In this document: piece after piece, positions 52,001 through 63,500 of the stretch
Position numbering within the stretch: position 1 is the first letter of the stretch
Layout of the letters: each line of letters begins with the position of its first letter
Assembly (NCBI GenBank): GCA_963580285.1
Contig: OY757026.1
Coordinates: forward strand, 64,109,396 to 64,173,395
Reading direction: 5' to 3'
Length of the DNA: 64,000 nt
From: Lucinisca nassula
Lineage: Eukaryota; Mollusca; Bivalvia; Lucinida; Lucinidae
Notes under the pieces: model-generated
What the model was told of the DNA's origin: nothing
Seen by the model: only the letters and a program-made list of their open reading frames with translations
Databases searched by the model: none
Program-made: the position numbers and the translations under genes

Positions 52001-53469
52001 CAGGGTGTCCAAAAAGTAAGTTAACAGTTTTGACGAGATTTTAATACATCATAACGTTGTGAAAGCGGTATAAAATTTCTCACAGACATAGCATATATCC
52101 TTAAGTTTTTTCTTATAAAATTTCATACAAATCCATTAAAGCATAAAAAAATAACAAACAATAAACAAAAAATACCAAATTTGTCCAGTGACGTCAATTT
52201 AGTAATTTATGACGTTTTCCAGATGCCGCCCCTTTCGACGTTTTCCTTCCCGTACTCGCTGCTTGAAATTTTCAATTACTCTAGCACAAGTGCCAACACT
52301 TATCTTCTTGACTTCCCTGCGTATTTGTTTTAATAACATAGCAGTATCTGTGGGTCTGGGCTTGTAAACAACCGATTTAAGATAACCCCAAAGAAAGAAA
52401 TCACAGGGGTTCAGGTCTGGACTGTGCGCAGGCCAAGTTACGCCGCATTGTTTCACTTCGGGATATCGTCTGGAAATAACCCGCTCATCAAATGTGTCAT
52501 GTAACATATCTAACACTTTGTTAGCCGTATGTGGTGTTGCTCCATCTTGCATAAACCATTCACTGTTAATGTCAGTTGATCGTTTCCGCAATTCCGGTAA
52601 AAACTTGTTGTTTAATAGCGACATGTAGCGGTCTGAATTAACAGTATCGCTAAACACATACGGTCCAATGATTCCCCTGGATGACATAGCACACCAAACT
52701 GTAATTTTATCGCTATGGAGTGGCCTTTCTGCTATTTGGTGGGGCTGTTCATTTGCCCAAAATCTCATGTTCTGTTTGCAAACATGTCCTGATAAAAGGA
52801 AATGTGACTCATCGCTAAACCACACATCATTAAAAGCATCGGCGTAAGTGTCAATAACGTCTGATGCCCAGTTACAAAATGAAAGCCTTTCCACTTGATC
52901 CGTTATATTTAAGCTCTGCATAATTTGTATTTTATATGGATAAAGTTCTAAATCTTTTCTTATTATGTTATGAACGGATGATTTGGGGATACCTGTCTCC
53001 GAGGATGTACGCCGAATTGAGTTTTCAGGACTGTCTTGCATAAGTTCTTGAAGCGTGCTCACATTTTCATCACTTCTACTGGTCTTCGGCCGTCCCGACT
53101 TTTGCGCGTCTTTCACCGATCCCGTTTCTTCAAATTTTCTGATAGTCTTGTAGATATTTAGTCGACTTACAGTATCACCATTAAATGAATATTTAAATTT
53201 TCTTTGAACATCTGTAGCGCTTTTAGTTTCGTAAAAGTTCTTTACAATGAAAATACGCTGGGCTAACGTCAAACGCGCCATCTTGGAAAAAACAAGATTT
53301 TAAATGACGTCATTTTGCGACAACGTCAATTATTTTGGCGCGTTTTAATTATGTCGTATAAAAACTTTAGGATATGTGCGTTAATTTGGAATATTGTTCA
53401 TCAGAATAGCTTTAAAATTAAAAAAGTTATGACGGGTTAAAACTGTTAACTTACTTTTTGGACACCCTG
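52001..53469 (-). mobile_element. Complete Tc1/mariner-group transposon (1469 bp)
   Basis: Both ends are CAGGGTGTCCAAAAAGTAAG and continue to GTTAACAGTTTT, over 30 identical bases in inverted orientation. TA occurs on both sides (51999-52000 and 53470-53471), the usual target duplication of this superfamily. A single intact transposase gene (52199-53281) fills the centre, with about 190 bp of non-coding sequence on each side. Matching ends plus an open gene mark a recent insertion that may still be mobile. Confidence 0.95.
52199..53281 (-). CDS. Tc1/mariner-like (IS630 superfamily) transposase, 360 aa
   Basis: This DNA-cutting and joining enzyme moves the transposon in which it lies. Residues 1-57 form a helix-turn-helix of the DUF4817 type (LTLAQRIFIVKNFYE). 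A GRPKTSR linker follows at 63-69 and a second helix-turn-helix at about 72-110; together they should bind the terminal repeats. The DDE_3 catalytic domain has the expected acids: Asp157 (WFSDESHF), Asp246 (FMQDGATPH) and Asp294 (SPDLNPCDFFLWGYLK). By my count 88 residues separate the first pair and 47 the second, longer than the 34 to 41 typical of mariner-like enzymes. A basic GKRRKGR stretch (346-352) could be a nuclear signal. The start is the first ATG, with MARL as in related proteins. There are no stops or frameshifts and no introns. The catalytic spacing leaves the family name open. Confidence 0.93.
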   Translation of the reverse strand: MARLTLAQRIFIVKNFYETKSATDVQRKFKYSFNGDTVSRLNIYKTIRKFEETGSVKDAQKSGRPKTSRSDENVSTLQELMQDSPENSIRRTSSETGIPKSSVHNIIRKDLELYPYKIQIMQSLNITDQVERLSFCNWASDVIDTYADAFNDVWFSDESHFLLSGHVCKQNMRFWANEQPHQIAERPLHSDKITVWCAMSSRGIIGPYVFSDTVNSDRYMSLLNNKFLPELRKRSTDINSEWFMQDGATPHTANKVLDMLHDTFDERVISRRYPEVKQCGVTWPAHSPDLNPCDFFLWGYLKSVVYKPRPTDTAMLLKQIRREVKKISVGTCARVIENFKQRVREGKRRKGRHLENVINY

Positions 53470-53471
53470 TA

Positions 53472-53699
53472 CAATTGATGAGCTATCGTTAATATATATA
53501 TTTATATATTTCTATTGTTTTTGTCCAATCGTTGAATCCGGTTTCCTATCTTTAACTTCCTACAACAAAAGTATCAGATTTAATGCTTATTTAGTCGGTG
53601 CCTACTTAATTTCTTGTGTAGGTTTTGTCTAATCAACAAGATCAATAGGTCATTACTAATGTTAGTGTTAGTCAGTTCGAACATTAGTAATCTTTGTGG
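53472..53699. other. No gene recognised
   Basis: AT-rich flank up to the assembly gap. Confidence 0.5.
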
Positions 53700-53899
53700 N
53701 NNNNNNNNNNNNNNNNNNNNNNNNNNNNNNNNNNNNNNNNNNNNNNNNNNNNNNNNNNNNNNNNNNNNNNNNNNNNNNNNNNNNNNNNNNNNNNNNNNNN
53801 NNNNNNNNNNNNNNNNNNNNNNNNNNNNNNNNNNNNNNNNNNNNNNNNNNNNNNNNNNNNNNNNNNNNNNNNNNNNNNNNNNNNNNNNNNNNNNNNNNN
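53700..53899. other. Assembly gap, 200 N
   Basis: Exactly 200 N, so a placeholder of unknown true length. Any frame drawn across it is meaningless. Confidence 1.
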
Positions 53900-54030
53900 C
53901 CACCAACAGCTAAGGTCATACGGAGACGGGACCTCGGTTTAAAGACTCATCCGAAAGTCTGGAGAAGCCCGGGATCGATCCTGCGATCCCTGGTTTACAA
54001 GGCGAGTAGCGTAACCACTCAGAATAGTAA
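53900..54030 (-). repeat. S2 tRNA-derived SINE (minus strand, cut by gap)
   Basis: CACCAACAGCTAAGGTCATA, CGGTTTAAAGACTCATCC, then, read on the minus strand, GGATCGCAGGATCGATCCCG (B box) and GTTACGCTACTCGCC. The 3' end lies in the gap. Confidence 0.8.
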
Positions 54031-54511
54031 TGTTACTGAAAGTAATTTGGAATAGTTTTATTTCTCCATTAGAACATATGGTAGTGGTGGTGGGTGTTGG
54101 GGAGTGGGGGGGGGGGGGGGGGTGTTGGTGGGGGTGTGTGTGTGGGGGGGGGGGATTTTAGGTATTTTGCAGAGCGGGGTGCGAATCTGAAGGGACACAC
54201 AGTTAGGCCTCGCAACATCCCTGCGTACGGGCCTGTATGGGCATTTATTTCGTATGGTGTTTGAGCCGATGCACAGCAAAACTACAAAGAAATATGTCTT
54301 TCAAGTACAGATACATGTTAGCCTGCGTATAAAGCCAGCCTTTTGCTCTTTTGATAGCCTAGAGGCAACAGGAGGCTACGTGAGGCTCATGTGTACAGTG
54401 AAGGCTCTGATCCGACTAAATCTGAATCTGCCATGTACTCCAAACACCTCAAGTTGATTATTACATGTAGTGAACCAATAGGGCATTACACCCCACTCTA
54501 AACAGACTTAT
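54031..54511. other. G-rich simple sequence (54093-54155); no gene
   Basis: Long G-runs with GT interruptions. The proline-rich frame opposite is an artefact. The rest is unassigned. Confidence 0.6.
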
Positions 54512-54638
54512 CAGGGGTCGCAGGATCGATCCCGGTCTTCTCCCGACTTTCGGATGAGTCTTTAAAGCGAGGTCCCGTGTCCATATGACCTTAGCTGTTG
54601 GTGAGACGTACAACTCAAACACTCACTCACTCCATATA
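54512..54638 (+). repeat. S2 tRNA-derived SINE
   Basis: GTCGCAGGATCGATCCCGGT (B box), GACTTTCGGATGAGTCTTTA, GACCTTAGCTGTTGGTGAGA and a CACTCACTCACTC tail. It is in opposite orientation to the 53900 copy, about 480 bp away. Confidence 0.8.
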
Positions 54639-54639
54639 A

Positions 54640-54730
54640 ACAGACTGTGCAGGTTAAAGAACCCTACAGTATTTACATGATTACTGTGTAGGCTTTCATC
54701 CTGCAAAAAACTGGAGTGTATCTGTGTCCC
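54640..54730 (+). repeat. S5 SINE tail fragment
   Basis: GTGCAGGTTAAAGAACCCTA and CTGGAGTGTATCTGTG match the end of the 4145 copy. Confidence 0.6.
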
Positions 54731-55165
54731 CCTCCTGGGGTAAAGACTTTAAAAGTGCAGTTGGCGTTGTAGAAGAAGATCGACTGTTGCAGATACTGCT
54801 GGCGGTCAGGCTAAAATCAAGGACAGCAGGCACAGACCGCATGCACAGACCGGACAAATTAACTAAAACCCGGGTACCACATACAATAAACATGTAATCT
54901 TTAATTACTTCCCTTGAATTATAAATTACCCGTATTTTGACTATAGTTATTACAATAAAGGACTGTATTTCGAGCATTTATTGATACTTTTTCCTCTTTC
55001 ATTTGTGTTTAGATGTAAAATCTTTTGTATATACAACAAAATAATTAAGCACTTGTCTTCGTGAGTATGAGTGAGATCTATGCACGGACCGACGTTGAAT
55101 AATGCAAGGTGCGGTGCTAAATCACGGAACAGAAAGTAAAATAGCCAGACCTCGCCCAGCTTCTA
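54731..55165. other. No gene recognised
   Basis: A 93-codon minus-strand frame begins here and ends in the S5 tail; no recognisable domain. Confidence 0.4.
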
Positions 55166-55434
55166 TTTGTTTGTTTCATTTGATTTTTAACGTCCCCGTC
55201 AGCACTTTATAGGCCATTTTGGAGACGTTGCTTCCAGTTTTGTGGGACTTTTACCCGACAATGAGATGAAATGACATCTAAAGCCTTGTCGCCCAATAAA
55301 ACCAATAGGGTTTTTTAAGCATGGACGATCCAACTCGCACCGCTTTGCTTGTGCAGGCTTAGATCCTCTAAGCGGTTTACCAGTACTCGTGTGCGGCCGG
55401 ATTCAGCTCTGCGTGGAAGCATCATGCAGCCCAT
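55166..55434 (-). repeat. S1 SINE-like element (minus), head to head with another
   Basis: From TTGTTTGTTTCATTTGATTT to AAGCATCATGCAGCCCATTT; the first bases of the head are missing where it meets the next S1. Confidence 0.85.
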
Positions 55435-55815
55435 TTCGGTGCATGGAGAAAAAAAAATTGGTGCATGGTGCTTCCACGTAGTGCTGTAACCCACCGCACA
55501 CGAGTACTTGTGAACCGCTTAGAAGGTCTAGATCTAATACATTCTATAAATAAGCAAGGACTGGGCGTGCATGTTTTCTGGGCCAGACTAGATGTATAAT
55601 TTCGGCCAAATAGGCCTCATCAGTGACCCTCAAATATTTTCTAAGCCTGCCGAGAAAGAGTGGTGCTAATTGGACCGTTCATTCATTTAAAGCGTATTGA
55701 TTTCATTGGGCGGCAGGATTTGAGATGCCATTTCATCTCAATATCCGGTAAAAGTTTATAAAAATTGGAAGCAGCGTCACCAAAATGACCTAATTAGGCG
55801 TGAGGGAGACGTAAC
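55435..55815 (+). repeat. S1 SINE-like element split by a short insertion
   Basis: 55435-55531 is the S1 head to CCGCTTAGAAGGTCTA; 55642-55815 resumes at CTAAGCCTGCC and runs to GGGAGACGTAAC. It is a diverged copy in opposite orientation to 55166-55434. Confidence 0.75.
55532..55641. repeat. Insertion in S1, inverted copy at 56633-56712
   Basis: CTGGGCCAGACTAGATGT, TTTCGGCCAAATAGGCCTCA and GTGACCCTCAAATATTTTC recur in reverse complement at 56633-56712. Confidence 0.7.
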
Positions 55816-55981
55816 AAATACCACAGACCATATATTTTCTTCTATTATTTGTTTACGCGCCATCAGCCTTTCATTTGAATGCCATATATACAAGTGACGA
55901 ATCACTGTCTTTTGATGTATCACCAGTATTAATTTTTTGCCCGCATACGTACGTCTCTGTTTCATGGACCACAACCGCTGT

Positions 55982-56205
55982 GGAGTGTGGTAGCTCAGTG
56001 GTTAGTGTACTTGCTAGAGGCCATCGGTTCGATTTTCGGCAGCGGTAATAAACTTGCGGTGTCCGAACAAGGTCCATTGGCATCATTTGTAGGGATGAAT
56101 GCCACAAGTGCACAGTCCTTTGGATTGGGACGTTAAATGGAGACCCCCCCCCCCCCCCCAGAGAACCATCCCCTGTGCAGGTTTAAGATCCCTACTGTAA
56201 TTACA
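55982..56205 (+). repeat. S5 tRNA-derived SINE
   Basis: TGTGGTAGCTCAGTGGTTAG (A box), ATCGGTTCGATTTTCGG (B box), CGGTGTCCGAACAAGGTCC and GGGACGTTAAATGGAGACC. A C-run lies at 56144-56159. Confidence 0.8.
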
Positions 56206-56208
56206 CGC

Positions 56209-56462
56209 AGCCCCCGCCCATCGGGGCTTGAATAAATAGATGGGCTGCATGATGCTTCCACGCAGAGCTGAAACCGACCGCACACGAGTACTGGTAAACC
56301 TCTTAGAGGACCTAAGGCTGCCCAGGCAAAGTGGTGCGAATCGGCCCGTCCATGCTTACAAACCCTATTGGTTTCATTGGGCGACAGGGCTTGAGATGTC
56401 ATTTCATCTCGATGTCGGGTAACAGTCCAACAAAATTGGAAGCAACGCCTCCAAAAATGACC
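56209..56462 (+). repeat. S1 SINE-like element, 3'-truncated at the satellite edge
   Basis: Head to CCTCCAAAAATGACCTATAT, then directly CAATACAGATATTTAGAGGC, which resembles the start of a satellite monomer. The S1 tail is lost. Confidence 0.8.
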
Positions 56463-56768
56463 TATATACAATACAGATATTTAGAGGCTTCATAACCATT
56501 TATAGCACTATTTAACGACACTACAGCTGGTGTCTGGGAATGTGTGGCGGCCGTAAAAAGTCTCCCTGCCCTACATTATAGTGTAGTTTATATTTTCTTG
56601 TCCTTTGGCATCATTGATTCCAATGTGGAATCTTGAAAATATTTGAGGGTCACAGATGAAGCCTAATTGGCCGAAACTAGCTAGTCTGGCCCAGAAAACA
56701 TGTACACTTCATATTTTTTAGTTCTGTGGTGTATTACTTGTCCCAAAGGATAACACATTTCTAGAACA
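56463..56768. other. Transition zone before the satellite
   Basis: 56479-56540 starts like a monomer (AGATATTTAGAGGCTT) and has GGGAATGTGTGGCGG, a possible decayed conserved box. 56633-56712 is the inverted copy of the 55564-55640 block. No gene. Confidence 0.5.
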
Positions 56769-57500
56769 TATTTGGTGTGTGAATTTAAATGTAAATTTAA
56801 AGCTGTATTAATGCCTTCGACCATTTATATCACTTATAATGAATTTCCCCTCGTTGGTCCCATTGACAGTGAATGTGACGCCACATGAGCCACGTGAGAA
56901 GTATGCCGAGGCATCTAGCTTTATCGCCTAGAGAACGAATTTCGGATATTCAGAGGATGAGATGATGAAATTTAACACAACGTTCAAGACTTTTCGAATT
57001 TATTGGCCATTTACATCCCTTATATGACTTTTCCCCCACTGAAGGGCCTCGTGTAAGGGAATGTGACGCAATCGTACCCATTTTAAGAGTGTGCATAGGC
57101 ATCAGGCAACATGTTGAACATAATGGATGACATGTATTTAGAGGCTTGGGTGCCGAAATTCATACATACATGTTAAACGTGCATTTTGAACGATTTTAAT
57201 TAGTTAAATGGAATTTCCCTTCTTTGGGCCCCATACAAAAGAATGTGACGCTTCTAGACCTATTGTATGATTATGCACTGACATCATTCTAAATGATAAA
57301 CATATTATATGAAAGATATTAACAGGTCGGGGTTCCGAAATATAATCAATCTTGAACGGTATGTGATATTTGTTATCATCTTTGTGTCACTTGTATAATT
57401 GTCCCCTACTGGGCCCCATATATGGGGAATGTGACGCGAGGCATACCCTCTGAAGAATATGCCTATCCCATCAGCTGCATGTTTAACTTTATATAATATA
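56769..57500 (+). repeat. Divergent edge monomers of the 185-bp satellite
   Basis: Four monomers begin near 56769, 56945, 57134 and 57315. Each keeps the start box (GATATT-x-AGAGG) and the GAATGTGACGC box (near 56872, 57060, 57242 and 57429), but they differ strongly elsewhere. Their order is A-like, a B/C-like mixture, B-like, C-like. They precede the regular array. Confidence 0.85.
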
Positions 57501-60500
57501 GATATTTGGAGGTTTTGGTGTGTGAATTTTAATGTAATTGTTGAACTGTATTGATTACTTCGACCATTTGCACCACTTATAATGAATTTCACCTCGTTGG
57601 GCCCCTTAACAGGGTATGTGACGCCATTTGATCCCTATGAGGAGTATGCCGAGTCATTTAGCTTTATCGCTGACAGAACGAAATGCAGATATTTAGAGGC
57701 TGAGAGGCTGAAAATCGAACCCACGTGTTAAACTTGCATTTATACTGATTTTCAGCACTTACACTGATTTTCCCCTCTTTGGGCCCCATACTAAGGAATG
57801 TGACGCTACTTCACCCAATGTACGATTTTGCTCTGACATCAGTCTATATGGTAAACATAATAAATGAAAGATATTAAGAGGCTGCGGTTCCGAAATAGTT
57901 TCAAAATTGAACGATATGTGAAATGGGTTATCATTTTGAAGTCACTTGCATAATTGTCTCCCTATTGGGCCCCATATCAGGGAATGTGACGCGAATCATA
58001 CCCTCTAAGGATTTTGTCTAGGCAACTAGACACATGTTTAACATAATACAATATAGATATTTAGAGGCTTTGATGTGTGAATTTTAATGTAAATGTAGAG
58101 GCTGTATTATTTACTCCGAACATTTACACCACCTTTATTGATTTTCCCCTCGTTGGTCCCCTTAATAGGGAATGTGACGCCACTTGATCCCTATGAGTAG
58201 TATGCCGAGTCATTTAGCTTTATCGCTGACAGAACGAAATGCAGATATTTAGAGGCTGAGAGGCTGAAAATCGAACCCACGTGTTAAACTTGCATTTATA
58301 ACGATTTTCAGCACTTATACTGATTTTTCCCTCTTTGGGCCCCATACTAAGGAATTTAACGCTACTTCACCCAATGTACGATTTTGCTCTGACATCAGTC
58401 TATATGGTAAACATAATAAATGAAAGATATTAAGAGGCTGCGGTTCCGAAATAGTTTCAAAATTGAACGATATGTGAAATGGGTTATCATTTTGAAGTCA
58501 CTTGCATAATTGTCTCCCTATTGGGCCCCATATCAGGGAATGTGACGCGAATCATACCCTCTAAGGATTTTGTCTAGGCAACTAGACACATGTTTAACAT
58601 AATACAATATAGATATTTAGAGGCTTTGATGTGTGAATTTTAATGTAAATGTAGAGGCTGTATTATTTACTCCGAACATTTACACCACCTTTATTGATTT
58701 TCCCCTCGTTGGTCCCCTTAATAGGGAATGTGACGCCACTTGATCCCTATGAGTAGTATGCCGAGTCATTTAGCTTTATCGCTGACAGAACGAAATGCAG
58801 ATATTTAGAGGCTGAGAGGCTGAAAATCGAACCCACGTGTTAAACTTGCATTTATAACGATTTTCAGCACTTATACTGATTTTTCCCTCTTTGGGCCCCA
58901 TACTAAGGAATTTAACGCTACTTCACCCAATGTACGATTTTGCTCTGACATCAGTCTATATGGTAAACATAATAAATGAAAGATATTAAGAGGCTGCGGT
59001 TCCGAAATAGTTTCAAAATTGAACGATATGTGAAATGGGTTATCATTTTGGAGTCACTTGCATAATTGTCCCCCTATTGGGCCCCAATATCAGGGAATGT
59101 GACGCGAATCATACCCTCTAAGGATTTTGTCTAGGCAACTAGACACATGTTTAACATAATACAATATAGATATTTAGAGGCTTTGATGTGTGAATTTTAA
59201 TGTAAATGTAGAGGCTGTATTATTTACTCTGAACATTTACACCACCTATATTGATTTTCCCCTCGTTGGTCCCCTTAACAGGGAATGTGACGCAACTTGA
59301 TCCCTATGAGGAGTATGCCGAGTCATTTAGCTTTATCGCTGACAGAACGAAATGCAGATATTTAGAGGCTGAGAGGCTTAAAATCGAACGCACGTGTTAA
59401 ACTTGCATTTATAACGATTTTCAGCACTTACACTGATTTTCCCCTCTTTCGGCCCCATACTAAAGAATGTGACGCTACTTCACCCAATGTACGATTTTGC
59501 TCTGACATCAGTCTATATGGTAAACATAATAAATGAAAGATATTAAGAGGCTGCGGTTCCGAAATAGTTTCAAAATTGAAGGATATGTGAAATGGGTTAT
59601 CATTTTGGAGTCACTTGCATAATTGTCCCCCTATTTGGCCCCATATCAGGGAATGTGACGCGAATCATACCCTCTAAGGATTTTGTCTAGGCAACTAGGA
59701 ACATGTTTAACCTAATACAATATAGATATTTAGAGGCTTTGATGTGTGAATTTTAATGTAAATGTAGAGGCTTTATTATTTACTCCGAAGATTTACACCA
59801 CCTATATTGATTTTCCCCTCGTTGGTCCCCTTAACAGGGAATGTGACGCCACTTGATCCCTATGAGGAATATGCCGAGTCATTTAGCTTTATCGCTGACA
59901 GAACGAAATGCAGATATTTAGAGGCTGAGAGGCTGAAAATCGAACCCACGTGTTAAACTTGCATTTATAACGATTTTCAGCACTTACACTGAATTTCCCC
60001 TCTTTGGGCACCATACTAGGGAATGTGACGCTACTTCACCCAATGAACGATTTTGCCCTGACATCAGTCTATATGGTAAACATGATAAATGAAAGATATT
60101 AAGAGGCTGCGGTTCCGAAATAGTTTCAAAATTGAACGATATGTGAAATGGGTTATCATTTTGGAGTCCCTTGCATAATTGTCCCCCTATTGGGCCCCAT
60201 ATCAGGGAATGTGACGCAAATCATACCCTCTAAGGATTTTGTCTAGGCAACTAGGAACATGTTTAACCTAATACAATATAGATATTTAGAGGCTTTGATG
60301 TGTGAATTTTAATGTAAATGTGGAGGCTGTATTATTTACTCCGAACATTTACACCACCTATATTGATTATCCCCTCGTTGGTCCCCTTAACAGGGAATGT
60401 GACGCCACTTGATCCCTATGAGGAGTATGCCGAGTCATTTAGCTTTATCGCTGACAGAACGCAATGCAGATATTTAGAGGCTGAGAGGCTGAAAATCGAA

Positions 60501-63500
60501 CCCACGTGTTAAACTTGCATTTATAACGATTTTCAGCACTTACACTGATTTTCCCCTCTTTGGGCCCCATTATAAGGAATGTGACGCTACTTCACCCAAT
60601 GTACGATTTTGCTCTGACATCAGTCTATATGGTAAACATAATAAATGAAAGATATTAAGAGGCTGCGGTTCCGAAATAGTTTCAAAATTGAACGATATGT
60701 GAAATGGGTTATCATTTTGGAGTCACTTGCATAATTGTCTCCCTATTGGGCCCCATATCAGGGAATGTGACGCGAATCATACCCTCTAAGGATTTTGTCT
60801 AGGCAAATAGGAACATGTTTAACATAATACAATATAGATATTTAGAGGCTTTGATGTGTGAATTTTAATGTAAATGTAGAGGCTTTATTATTTACTCCGA
60901 ACATTTACACCACCTATATTGATTTTCCCCTCGTTGGTCCCCTTAACAGGGAATGTGACGCCACTTGATCGCTATGAATAGTATGCCGAGTCATTTAGCT
61001 TGATCGCTGACAGAACGAAATGCAGATATTTAGAGGCTGAGAGGGTGAAAATCGAACCCACGTGTTAAACTTGCATTTATAACGATTTTCAGCACTTACA
61101 CTGAATTTCCCCTCTTTGGGCCCAAAACAAGGGAATGTGACGCTACTTCACCCAATGTACGATTTTGCTCTGACATCAGTCTATATGGTAAACATGATAA
61201 ATGAAAGATATTAAGAGGCTGCGGTTCCGAAATAGTTTCAAAATTGAACGATATGTGAAATGGGTTATCATTTTGGAGTCACTTGCATAATTGTCCCCCT
61301 ATTGGGCCCCATATCATTGAATGTGACGCAAATCATACCCTCTAAGGATTTTGTCTAGGCAACTAGGAACATGTTTAACCTAATACAATATAGATATTTA
61401 GAGGCTTTGATGTGTGAATTTTAATGTAAATGTAGAGGCTGTATCATTTACTCCGAACATTTACACCACCTATATTGATTTTCCCCTCGTTGGTCCCCTT
61501 AACAGGGAATGTGACGCCACTTGATCCCTATGAGGAGTATGCCGAGTCATTTAGCTTTATCGCTGACAGAACGAAATGCAGATATTTAGAGGCTGAGAGG
61601 CTGAAAATCGAACCCACGTGTTAAACTTGCATTTATAACGATTTTCAGCACTTACACTGATTTTCCCCTCTTTGGGCCCCATACTAAGGAATGTGACGCT
61701 ACTTCACCCAATGTACGATTTTGCTCTGACATCAGTCTATATGGTAAACATAATAAATGAAAGATATTAAGAGGCTGCGGTTCCGAAATAGTTTCAAAAT
61801 TGAACGATATGTGAAATGGGTTATCATTTTGGAGTCACTTGCATAATTGTCCCCCTATTGGGCCCCATATCAGGGAATGTGACGCGAATCATACCCTCTA
61901 ACCCTCTAAGGATTTTGTCTAGGCAACAAGACACATGTTTAACCTAATACAATATAGATATTTAGAGGCTTTGATGTGTGAATTTTAATGTAAATGTAGA
62001 GGCTGTATTATTTACTCCGAACATTTACACCACCTATATTGATTTTCCCCTCGTTGGTCCCCTTAACAGGGAATGTGACGCCACTTGATCCCTATGAGGA
62101 GTATGCCGAGTCATTTAGCTTTATCGCTGACAGAACGAAATGCAGATATTTAGAGGCTGAGAAGCTGAAAATCGAACCCACGTGTTAAACTTGCATTTAT
62201 AACGATTTTCAGCACTTACACTGAATTTCCCCTCTTTGGGCCCCATACTAGGGAATGTGACGCTACTTCACCCAATGAACGATTTTACCCTGACATCAGT
62301 CTATATGGTAAACATGATAAATGAAAGATATTAAGAGGCTGCGGTTCCGAAATCGTTTCAAAATTGAAGGATATCTGAAATGGGTTATCATTTTGGAGTC
62401 ACTTGCATAATTGTCCCCCTATTGGGCCCCATAACAGGGAATGTGACGCAAATCATACCCTCCAAGGATTTTGTCTAGGCAACTAGGAACATGTTTAACC
62501 TAATACAATATAGATATTTAGAGGCTTTGATGTGTGAATTTTAATGTAAATGTAGAGGCTGTATTATTTACTCCGAACATTTACACCACCTATATTGATT
62601 TTCCCCTCGTTGGTCCCCTTAACAGGGAATGTGACGCCACTTGATCCCTATGAATAGTATGCCGAATCATTTAGCTTTATCGCTGACAGAACGAAATGCA
62701 GATATTTAGAGGCTGTAAGGCTGAAAATCGAACCCACGTGTTAAACTTGCATTTATAACGATTTTCAGCACTTACACTGAATTTTCCCTCTTTGGGCCCC
62801 ATACTAGGGAATGTGACGCTAATTCACCCAATGTACGATTTTGCTCTGACATCAGTCTACATGGTAAATATGATAAATAAAAGATATTAAGAGGCTGCGG
62901 TTCCGAAATAGTTTCAAAATTGAACGATATGTGAAATGGGTTATCATTTTGGAATCACTTGCATAATTGTCCCCCTATTGGGCCCCATATCAGGGAATGT
63001 GACGCAAATCATACCCTCTAAGGATTTTGTCTAGGCAACTAGGAACATGTTTAACATAATATAATATAGATATTTAGAGGCTTTGATGTGTGAATTTTAA
63101 TGTAAATGTAGAGGCTGTATTATTTACTCCGAACATTTACACCACCTATATTGATTTTCCCCTCGTTGGTCCCCTTAACAGGGAATGTGACGCCACTTGA
63201 TCCCTATGAGGAGTATGTCGAGTCATTTAGCTTTATCGCTGACAGAACGAAATGCAGATATTTAGAGGCTGAAAGGCTGAAAATCGAACCCTCGTGTTAA
63301 ACTTGCATTTATAACGATTTTCAGCACTTACACTGATTTTCCCCTCTTTCGGCCACATACTAAGGAATGTGACGCTACTTCACCCAATGTACGATTTTGC
63401 TCTGACATCAGTCTATATGGTAAACATAATAAATGAAAGATATTAAGAGGCTGCGGTTCCGAAATAGTTTCAAAATTGAACGATATGTGAAATGGGTTAT

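Noticed and set aside
53580..54055. Frames crossing 53700-53899
   Set aside because: They span 200 N and carry no information.
54058..54279. Proline-rich frame opposite the G-run
   Set aside because: Artefact of low-complexity sequence.
59260..59285. CENP-B box in satellite monomer A (CCTCGTTGGTCCCCTTA)
   Set aside because: It resembles the start of the box, but the essential TTCG and CGGG positions do not match, and I will not claim it.
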